From NCBI GenBank assembly GCA_003254885.1, contig QANT01003172.1, forward strand, positions 1 through 64,000: DNA of 64,000 nt. Direction: 5' to 3'. Below the pieces are notes generated by a model. It searched no databases, was not told where the DNA came from, and saw only the letters and a program-made list of their open reading frames with translations. Made by a program: the position numbers and the translations under genes. Origin of the DNA: Purshia tridentata (Eukaryota > Streptophyta > Magnoliopsida > Rosales > Rosaceae). The first letter of the stretch is position 1. The number at the start of each line of letters is the position of its first letter. Below are positions 48,910 to 58,340 of this stretch, piece by piece.

Positions 48910-49546
48910 TATATTTATCGACATTCATGTACTGATATATGCTATTGCCTTTTACAGTAAAGCATGAACAACTTCCATTAGCCAAAAATAATGCCACCTC
49001 ATCCTCATCTCTTTCTGGGTGGAAGGAAAATTCTGCCATTAATTATTGGATTTTGGCAAATTCAATTTCCTATATTTGGATATATTTTAATCCTTCAATT
49101 TCGATGGGTTCACTTTTTCTATATTAAGGTATAGATCTTTTCATTGATAAAACTGTTTATATGTCATAATATAAATGAATTCAAAACTAGTTTCCAAATA
49201 TTACGAAAAGACAACGCATTCTAAACCAACAAAAGCGTGCCGGGGCCAAAATGATGTTTTATATGGCGACAGTCGCTTATATTCCTGTGAAATATATTGT
49301 GGGTTATACAGAAAATCTACTTTCACTATAACGGGTTAGGAATCGGTGCGAAATTGTCTTAAGGGCGAAAAATACAAGCATTCCAAAGAATCATCAGGGT
49401 CAATTTAAAATGGAAAGGCCAAAACTTGACATTTCATTGGTGAAGCCACTATTTGTACATATACAAGTGAAGCTCAACTCATTGCTTGAGCTCTCTTCCT
49501 ATTTCCAAATACTAGCAAGAACCCATTGAATTTCATGGTGTGTTCC
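48910..49546. other. Convergent 3' UTR region
   Basis: Between the PPR-DYW stop (+) and the AFC3 stop (-). It probably holds both 3' UTRs. No gene seen. Confidence 0.5.
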
Positions 49547-52500
49547 TTAGGTTGAAATCTTAAAGAAGGGATGATCAAGGGCCTGTCGAGCCGTGAGACG
49601 TTCAGACGGATCGTATTTCAACAACCCATATAACAAATCAGTGAGGTAGGAACTGGATCTGGAGGGCTCTACATGTCGTAATACCAGAGCCTGGATAAAA
49701 AAGCAATGGCATCATATCAACCAATAAAGTTAAACAAGATAATGAATCGTGTGAATACTTTGACAAACCAAAAAGACCAAGAAAAGATAAAAAGGAAAAA
49801 CCTTTAAGCAATCAAGCTTCTTTACAGCTCTAATACTCTCCCTTGAAACTGCTCCTAAAGGCCAATTTAGTCGTGCACCCCGCCTAAAATACTTTTCAGT
49901 ACCATGGCTGCATATGAAAAATAGTCGTCAGCATGTGAAAATTCGTAAAATAGTGAAATCTAAGAATATTTTGATTTCTTAATAACTATTTCTCATTCAG
50001 TATCTGTGAACTAAAAAAGCCGACTTTCATAAAATTATCAACGGTGCTCTAGATGCGATACATATCACAATTCCAGCAACCAGAATTAACAAGTCAGTAA
50101 ATTTCACTACATACTTTGCCCTTCGAGTCATATGTTGTGGCAGAGGTCCCAATACCCTCTCCATCATTGCCAAATGCTCCAAGTTCTCATGTGTCTGAAA
50201 CAATGCTTCTCCCTGACAAAATTCCACATCTTAAAAACTCCTGACAAGATCATATTCCAATAGGGCTAAAGAAATGTCAGACTAACCGCACAAAGTTCAA
50301 CAATAATGCAGCCTACACTCCAAATATCACAGGGATAAGACCATCCTAGACCTGCATGATATGCATACAGAAAAGGTGAGAACATGATAGATATTATTTT
50401 TTGTTAATATCAGAGTTATGGGGAAGATATAGCTTGACCATTGTAACAGAATAGTATGAACAATTATAATAACTTGGTGTTTATTCTTTTAGTTTCTAAA
50501 AGAAGTCACCAAATAAGTCTGAGAGTGATATGAACAAGGTATACAAGGCTAAATACTTCAAATCCCATCTCTTAAAAAATACCCAGGCATATTTTAACAA
50601 AAATTTGATTACACTCTTCAGGACTGTGAACACTGGAAATGTATAACATGTTGAAAATGTTGCCAACTCAAGCAAAAGAACCACACAAGTGATCAGGGGA
50701 AAAGAAGAAACAGACAACATATGCTACAGTTCAAGGATTTGATGCACATATATAGATTTAATAGGTCTACCATCAATTCCACCATGTATCCAATTAGGTT
50801 GTTGACAAGGTTACCATCAATGCCACATTGTAATGTGTTCTAACAGACCATATTGGGGGGAATCCCAACATCCAGTATGGGGACTACAGTGTAATGCCAC
50901 TTTGTTCTCCTTGTTTATAACTCTTTAAACCTTTCCCTTTAAAATGAATAATTTTTAAGTTAACCCCAGCTTTAAGTAATTGCTTCTCTGAAATGCTAAT
51001 TAGATATTTCTTTTCATCAATCACCAATTTGATTTTTTGGTTGTAGTTGGAACACGAGATAAATAAAAGCAAATAAAAGGATAGAACACATTTTGACTTG
51101 ACCATAATTAGTTACCTAGAATAACCTCAGGGGCTCTGTAATGCCTGGTGGAAACAATGGAGCTATGATTCTGATTATCAAACACAGTACTACCAAAATC
51201 AATCAGCTTAATGGCACTAGACTTGGGCAAGCACCTGGATTGAATTTCATCTGAAGAAAACTTCTGTACCATTTTCAAGCATTTTTTATTATAGTATAAC
51301 CGAGTCTGTGTGGATATATATGGAAAAATTTCATGAAGTTTGAATTGTAAAAGGCCAAAATACCTTACAACCAGGAAGCTTTACATATTCAGAAGACACA
51401 AGAAGAATATTTTCGGGCTTCAGGTCAGTGTGGACTAAGCATAAATCATGCATATCTGCCGGATATAATAAAGCAGAAAAACAAGTTAAGCAAAAGGACT
51501 CAATTTAAACACCCTGTTACACCCCTGACAAAGAAAACAGGCCAAGAGACAGATTTGGGTGACTGGTTAGAATAAAAAGAAAGGGAGAATGAGACCAAGA
51601 ACTATCCACACACATGCTACAGATTCCAAAAGCTGTCGTCCAAATTCCCGAACAAGATCCACAGGGAATGGGCAGTATTTATTTCTCTTTAGAAAATCAA
51701 ATAAACTTGGTCCAAGCTTCTCAAATACCTGATAAAACCATTAAATTCATTCAAAGGAATGTTTCTGTTTAGTTCCCAGTTCTATGAATAAAATCCGTGG
51801 ACATACTAATATCAAACTGAAACTCAATTTGAAATTTCTATTGATATTAAATACATATAGAAATCAATCATCTAAACCACTTAAGTGATAATAGACAGAA
51901 GGGTAAAATATGTTTTAGGGAGAGCCATGTCATCAGCAGAGCACAGTCCATCACAATAGGTGCAGCCACTTCTCACAATATAAAAGCAATAGTTACCTCC
52001 ACGAGAATGAAACTCATATATATCAAATATTATAATATTATACTAAAATATATAATTTAATGGAACAAAAAGTTACAGGAAGGAAATTAATTGGGATACT
52101 TACTATGCATATGTGATTGCGGTAATCAAACCAATGGCGAATCTGCACACAGCTGCAGCAAGAAGTTAGATCACGTCACAATGATGAACCAGCAATTCTA
52201 TCAGCTGAAACCCAGAAGATATGTACCGTGAGTTGCCCTTATCATTCTTAGCAATGTGCTGAAGCACATCAACCTCAATCATTGCTGCATCCCGGTATTT
52301 TCGAATGCTTCGAATAACCTTGATTGCCACATACTCTCGTGTTTGACGGTCCCAACATTCCAAAACTCGACCAAATGTGCCTACAGCACTAGCAATATGC
52401 TGAATGACACAAGCAGAATGAGAAAAATATAAAATCTTGTAGACAGCAGGGCACTTGACATCTAACCTTCACCCATCTTGTTAAGTATTTTATCTGTCAA

Positions 52501-53120
52501 ACATTAACATGTAAGAAAAATCCTAGTCAGCCACGGAATAAAACAAAAACAGCACAAAAATAACGGAAAAATCCTAACTTAATCACAAAAGCCATTAAGA
52601 AAAGCATGCTCAATCTTTAGGCATTTTCTACTAGTCGTCAGCATGTGAAATACAACACAGCTAGTGATGATATGCCTAATTGAAATTCCTAAAAAATATT
52701 TCTAGGCACTCTAACCAAATTAATACCCTTTATACATATTAAAGACAAGGAACAAGAAAACATGCAAAAATTCAGGGAAAAGCTCACATCTTGGAGTGAG
52801 ATTCTCGCCGAGATTGAAAACATAATGTCCTTCGCGATCATCGTCTCGTTTCGGAGGGGATCCATGCCTTCCAAGCCCTTCATTACCCGCCACCAGAGCC
52901 CGTTGCGCCTACAAAACAAGATGGCACGCAACAACCAATTTCAGCCCTGCCCGTTTCGGATCGTTTCTTCTCACCGGAAACCCTTACCCTAATCAATTCA
53001 TGAACCGAAACCAACCTCTGGTTCAGATTGGGACGGGCCCACGTCCCACGCCGACCGGGGCCTTTTCCTGGGTCGCGTTTGGTCCTTCTCCATCCTACTA
53101 TCTATTCCCACCACCACCAT
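49547..53120 (-). CDS. AFC3: LAMMER-type dual-specificity kinase AFC3 (CLK family)
   Basis: Twelve coding exons, about 407 aa: 53120-53016, 52908-52788, 52493-52467, 52380-52227, 52152-52104, 51728-51614, 51455-51364, 51263-51116, 50351-50287, 50212-50115, 49907-49802 and 49690-49547. All are GT-AG and in phase. The short basic N-terminus ([11 protein letters not shown]) and [15 protein letters not shown] precede the kinase domain. The domain shows a Gly loop GEGTFGRV (about 83-90, split by the 27-base exon 3), catalytic Lys in [17 protein letters not shown] (Asp about 201), DFG (about 243), and the defining [12 protein letters not shown] motif (about 304-315). It ends with the [12 protein letters not shown] tail. 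CLK/LAMMER kinases phosphorylate SR splicing factors in the nucleus. [19 protein letters not shown] fits AFC3 better than AFC1/AFC2. An in-frame ATG at 53093 is an alternative start. The first donor (GAG|GTTGGT) is acceptable. Confidence 0.94.
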
Positions 53121-54752
53121 TTGAAAAGGCAAAGCAATCGATCGATCCCCGTCGTCTGCAACCAAAATTTTCACACAAAAATTGGGAAATTTAGGGTTTC
53201 TGAGATAAACTTGTCGGAGGACTGATTAGTCAGAGAAAGAGATCCTCAAGGACCCCCAGAGAAACAAGCTTACAGGTGGTAAACATGCACCGTACGGACG
53301 GAAGAGATTAGGGATCGTTATATCTGTTACAGTCTGCGCCTTTTTTCTTTGAATCCGACGGTGGACATTGCACGCTGATGTAAAGAGATGGCGGTTGTAA
53401 CTTAACGTAGGCCGTCCCGGTATCCTTCGGTAATATTCCCGGTTTGAGAATAAAGCCCAATCCAGGTCCAGTTAGACCCGAACAGGCCCAACCTTGCTTT
53501 TCAAAGCGCATTTGGTTCTTCTCTTGTAAAATAATTGTAACTTATTCCTAGTGCTTACCAAATTTTATTTTAAAAATAATGCCACTTTCGACCAAATTAA
53601 TGATGCACGACAGTCTTTCTATTTGGTAAAGGATAATACTAAAATCATTAAGATAAATTCTCAAATTTTGGATAACAAGTGATGAGATAGTTAGTTATTT
53701 GTTTATGTACACCTCAATTATTTTTATATGTAAACTCATTATGTAATGTTAAATATATCTTGTGAATTAGAGTTAATCTAATCAGCCGATGGTAAAAGTT
53801 CTCCCATACAAACTGGACTTTGAACCCTCTCTCTCTCCTATAATAAAAAAAAAGTTAAATATATCTTATTTTGTAACTGACTAATTGTATTAACCAATTA
53901 CGACATTTGAAGTGTTATGTTATGTAAGTAACAAGTACTCATTAACCTTCTATTATTTGTTACATTTATTTGGTATACAAAAGCTCTTTTGATGTCAATG
54001 TGAGAAAATACTCAGATTAAATGGGAAAATAATTAGAGAATTCAAATATTTGTGATTACATTTTGGTTTAAGAGGATATTTTCCATAGTCGTTATTCATA
54101 AAAATTAATACTTCTTGTCACTCAAGAGTCAATAATCAATATCTCAAATCATGAGGTAAGTTCTTTTTTTGTCCATTGAGGTTGTAAAGAGGTCAAAATA
54201 AATATTCATCCTATTTCTTGTAGTTCAAAAAAGAGTTGGAAAAACATTGTTAAATTCGGATGATGATGTTATCGTAAGAGTGATAAAGTTTAACACAATT
54301 CAAATTCAACATAAATAAATTTAATAAATTTAAATAAAATATTTAAAAAATTCATAAAAATTAGTGTCATTCAAATTGTGCACTAATCAATAAGTATTCT
54401 TAAAAAACTATCTTTTTTATTATTATTATTATTGAATTGATCTCTTTCATCTTGGGATCTTAGGATAATTTGAAGCATATTTTTCTTTTCTTTTGTCGCT
54501 AGTCTATTTTCATTTTCCACTAGATTTTGCAAATTGCAAGTAGTAACGAATCGTTTGCTTCCCCGCGAAAAAAACGACATGGTTAGCTCATAGTGTGTTC
54601 ATTGCAACTAAAACTAAAAAACAGAAAACAAACATGGGGCCAGCAAATCCACTATACAACAGGAGCCCACAGTTTTGAGGTTCTCCAGTTTCATTGGTCA
54701 AGAAGTCATAATCCGTGAAAAAGCGAGCGTGCAATCCACGCGACCAGTCGTC
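53121..54752. other. Divergent intergenic region between AFC3 and GLB3
   Basis: The AFC3 leader and promoter lie at about 53121-53520. The rest is AT-rich with a SINE insertion (53762-53853). No additional gene. Confidence 0.55.
53762..53853 (+). mobile_element. Short tRNA-related SINE with 14-bp target-site duplication
   Basis: The ~92-base insert is flanked by perfect direct repeats GTTAAATATATCTT at 53748-53761 and 53854-53867. It ends in an A-rich tail (ATAATAAAAAAAAA). Inside, AATCAGCCGATGG and GGACTTTGAACCC resemble decayed A and B boxes of RNA polymerase III, followed by the CTCTCTCTC tract often seen in plant SINEs. The intact target duplication suggests a fairly recent insertion. 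The family is unnamed. Confidence 0.8.
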
Positions 54753-54762
54753 TCTATATATA
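54753..54762 (+). promoter_or_regulatory. TATA box of GLB3
   Basis: CTATATATAG lies about 54-63 bases before the start codon, giving an expected leader of roughly 30 bases. It is the only TATA motif at a suitable distance. Confidence 0.65.
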
Positions 54763-54815
54763 GAGCTCTTTCAGCCAGCCTTCGTCACAAACAACTACAC
54801 AGTGAGGAAGCAAAA

Positions 54816-55555
54816 ATGCAGAGTCTGCAAGCTAAGGCCGCCGAGTGGAGCGGAGTCGACTCGGCCGACGCGTTCGCCATCGACGAGACCAACCTATTCC
54901 AGAAACTAGGGCTCCAGACCTTCGTCAAGCTCTCCACCAATTTCTACAACAGGTTCGTTCTTGCTTGCTTGGTTGAATTGAATGGAATGACATCGAATTG
55001 GTACTGAATTTGAAATTAAATCCGTGGTTGTTTTTAGGGTATACGACGATGAACAAGAATGGTTTCGATCGATTTTTGCCAATTCGAAGAAGGAGGACGC
55101 GATTCAAAACCAGTACGAGTTTTTCGTGCAGAGAATGGGAGGTCCACCTCTATATTCTCAGAGAAGAGGTACGTGGTATTTCAGCTTTCTTGGTATTTTC
55201 TTTTTCAAAATTCAAATTCTTGTAAAAGACTGAAACTTTTGTGGTCTAATTGGGAATTGGAATTTTGATAGGCCATCCTGCACTGATTGGTCGTCACCGT
55301 CCGTTTCCGGTTACTCACGAAGCGGCGGAGAGGTGGTTGCAGCACATGCAAGCAGCATTGGACAGCACCCCGGATATTGACGCAGACTCCAAGCTCAGAA
55401 TGTTCAACTTTTTTAGGCACACTGCGTTTTTTCTCGTGGCTGGAGATGAGTTGAAGAAGGGTCAGACTCAGACACAACAACAGCAGCAGCAGCAGCAGCA
55501 ACCTCCATGTAAGCATGGAACCACCAGCAGCCACCATGCTTGTAAAAACTTTTAA
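54816..55555 (+). CDS. GLB3: 2-on-2 (truncated) haemoglobin, GLB3 type
   Basis: Three exons (54816-54952, 55038-55168, 55272-55555; GT-AG, in phase), 183 aa. Plant class 3 globins are related to bacterial truncated haemoglobins but keep extensions at both ends. The N-terminal extension is [20 protein letters not shown]. The globin core runs from [18 protein letters not shown] through [13 protein letters not shown] and [14 protein letters not shown], then [20 protein letters not shown], which carries the likely proximal His. [15 protein letters not shown] closes the fold. It binds haem and ligands such as O2 and NO; the physiological role is unsettled. The C-terminal tail contains a run of nine Gln from a CAG repeat (about 55479-55500), longer than I expect for the family and likely length-variable. 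The Arabidopsis ortholog (At4g32690) sits beside AFC3 and G1IP. Confidence 0.95.
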
Positions 55556-55733
55556 CAAAATCTCTCCATAGTTGATATTCAGTGTTCAATTGTTGTCATG
55601 AGGAGGAACAAGATTGTAATATTTGGCAACCCTTTGATTTTGTGTACTTGAATGAGTACAAATTGTTACATTATCCATTTTATCAATAAATCATGGAAAA
55701 GATTATAGATTTATACTTCTGTTTGTTCTTCAA

Positions 55734-56042
55734 CTGCTAATCTTATTAGTTTTGAGCTCAGCTGGAATACATTGGCTAAAAAAGTAAGTAGTTGAGTAAA
55801 ATTAGATAGTTCCTACAAAATTCTGTGTAGAAATAAATGTGCATTAGTTTTTTGGTCATTAGACTATGGATTTAAAATGCAACTTGGGTCAAGGTCCAAC
55901 TTCATATTGTGGTTGACTGCAGTTTCTTCCAAGAACTTTTTTGGTGCAAAATTTTCTGGTCTGATATGAAGGACATTGAAGATTGGAGATTGAGTGGTAC
56001 TTTAGAATGCATGACATTTTTGCCATGTGATTGGAGATTACT
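55734..56042 (+). repeat. Direct repeat, copy A (copy B at 63652-64000)
   Basis: It begins CTGCTAATCTTATTAG and ends TTGGAGATTACT. The same order of blocks recurs about 7.9 kb downstream, with scattered substitutions and a few indels: GCTGGAATACATTGGCTAA, TGTGTAGAAATAAATGTG, ACTATGGATTTAAAATG, GACTGCAGTTTCTTCCAAG and TAGAATGCATGACATT. It carries no recognised protein. It is either a dispersed element or the edge of a segmental duplication that encloses the chimeric gene. Confidence 0.85.
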
Positions 56043-58340
56043 AATAAGATTTCAAGCAAGCTTTGCTTGGCCTATGATATTCTTTGAAGAGGGAAAGGTG
56101 GAGTTTTATAGTGAATTGATGTTTTGCAAGTTATAAGTTGGTACAATGTCAAGAATATAGGAACTTAAGACTCACTTAATTCCCAGTACTACCCACAGGA
56201 TTAGAATTCAAACCAAGGAAAACCAGGGCAAAAAGTTAGGCCAGGCAAGTGGCTCATTTGCAGTGCACATGAAAATGCAGATATAAATCTAACATTGCGG
56301 AGCGCCAGAGCCTATCCACCAAAAAAAAAAAACAGAAAAGAAGAACAGCTTTCAGTTGCAGGAAAGGCAGTTTCAATTTCCAGTTTTCAGCAGTTAGGCA
56401 CGTGCCCGAGGGTCGGGGCGTGTCAGAAGTGGTGGGCTCAAGATAGTGTGGTATGCTGATTCCTACAACATGATCAGGGATGTTGATAATGATGCTAATA
56501 TTCAATGCTTCGGTAATAAACTGGTATATGCTGATTCCTTTGATAAATTAACATAGTCAATATGGTTATATATCAAGAAGAAGAAAAGTGCAGAAGTATA
56601 GTATTCTTGGTTGGTTTCCCAACATTCATTTGTATAATGCAGAGTTATAATTAGCCCCTGTTTCAAACTTTTTTTAGTTTTAGCCCATTCGTATAATGCA
56701 AGGAGAGAATCTCACTCAAGTGATGTAATTAGTTTGCACTCTAAATTGCAGGAAGCATAATATAGACAGAAACAATTATAAATTTTAAAAGATTTTCTTT
56801 CATCATGGTGTCTTCCACATTTAATAGAGAAAGGTAAAAATAAAAGAGGCCATGAGCCCTCTCGATGCATCTTTGTCTGCTCGAGCCTTGAGGTTAAAGA
56901 AAGGAGAAAATTGAAACATCCAAGGTTCTCTTAGTCTGGTGCTTTTGCTTTTGCTTGCACTGAGATCACAAACTAAGGTCAAAACCCAGATACCATATCA
57001 AATAGTTTGTACTGGTACAAACCATTGAAATAGTGGCACAGAAAAACAAAAAGGCATAATTAGTGATCTTCCATGATTTATTGTTCACCACCTGAGGCAT
57101 CAGATATGAATTACTGGGAATTGATCCAAACATATTCAACCATTTACATGTTTTTGTTTTTTGGCCAGTTTCCATCTAGATTTCTAGACCCTAAGACCCC
57201 ATATGAGAATTGTCATTATCTCTAGGTTACGTGGTTTTGATACTATTCTTATCATATTTTTATATTATGTTTGTTATACCATCTTACGTTTCATTATTAT
57301 ACTGGTAAAGTATTTCCATATTTTTAAGGTTTTTATTTTTATTTTTTTAGTGTTCAATGTATGAATATCATGTAAATTGCAACATAAGATGGTATAAAAA
57401 TATGATAAGTGTAGCATTGTTGGGTCATTATTAATGTGGATATTCACATATCCCTCGTTTCCATAAGATTCTGATTATTCAATTAGATAAGTGCAATTTG
57501 AGAGAGAGAGAGAGAGAGATTAAAATTCATAAAAGTGGTCAAATGGGTTATTAAGACCAAGATGAATAAGTTACAAACTACATAAAAGGCGGCGAGCGCG
57601 GGACTAAGAAACCTAAGAGAGGACGCTCCTCTTAGGTCTTTTTTTTTCATAATTTTCTAGTGGCATATATATTCAACATCAATCAATCCAGCAATCCATT
57701 TTTATGCAAAACCCTTGATGGATCAGCAAAACGGGCCGAGAAAGACCGAGACAATTCAGGCTCCATCCATCCCATCACTCGATCAATTTAATAAGAATTA
57801 GAAACCAGAGATGTTGCAACAGCAGCACCACTAGTACTACTGAAATTTGTCTTCTTTTGATCCCTCTTGAACCACCGGGACACTTGGAGCATACGTAAGT
57901 GTCACACGTAAAAAAAATAATAAAAAATTAAACTTTAATTATTAAAAACAAAATCTCTCTCTTTCCACTCCAAACCACCATCTTCTTCATCACCGGCGAG
58001 ATGGAGGGAGTAGGGGCTGAGAGAAAGTGAGGCAGAGAGAGGAAAGGAGAGAGAAAGTGGTGGGAGGAAGGGGTGCGAAAGAGTGCAATACTATTTTTGG
58101 TGAACATGTAATATCAAACTCGGTACTGAGTAGGTACCTTTCTGGGCCGTTTAGTCGAGTTTCGGGCTGTTGGACCATTTTTACTTTCTACACCCCTATC
58201 TGGGCCTCAGTCGGTGTGTGAAGTCGGTCCTAGTCGGTGTTGGTCATTGTTGTTTTGTTGTCAATATAAAACACGATGTCTGGCCGTAGTCCCTTTTTCT
58301 GTTTATAGACTATCAAAACCTGAAACAAGAACAGGCGACA
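56043..58340. other. Intergenic between GLB3 and the chimeric gene
   Basis: It contains a MITE-like element (57238-57418), a GA run near 57500, and a short palindrome at 57611-57640 (ACCTAAGAG...CTCTTAGGT). The promoter and leader of the downstream gene (GA/CT-rich, about 57950-58340) complete it. No other gene is supported. Confidence 0.5.
57238..57418. mobile_element. MITE-like element, about 180 bp
   Basis: The left arm CTTATCATATTTTTATA (57248-57264) is a perfect inverted copy of the right arm TATAAAAATATGATAAG (57393-57409). A subterminal pair (TATACCATCTTACG, and CATAAGATGGTATA inverted) also matches. The ends outside the arms pair loosely (TACTATT versus TGCTACA). It has no coding capacity. 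This is the architecture of a non-autonomous DNA transposon; the superfamily is undetermined because no clear target duplication is visible. Confidence 0.7.

Noticed and set aside
55909-56136. 75-codon frame in direct repeat copy A
   Set aside because: The equivalent frame is not maintained in copy B, so there is no sign of coding constraint.
57990-58178. Minus-strand 62-codon frame upstream of the chimera
   Set aside because: Pro/Ser/Leu-rich translation of a GA-rich leader. Typical artefact of purine-rich promoter sequence.
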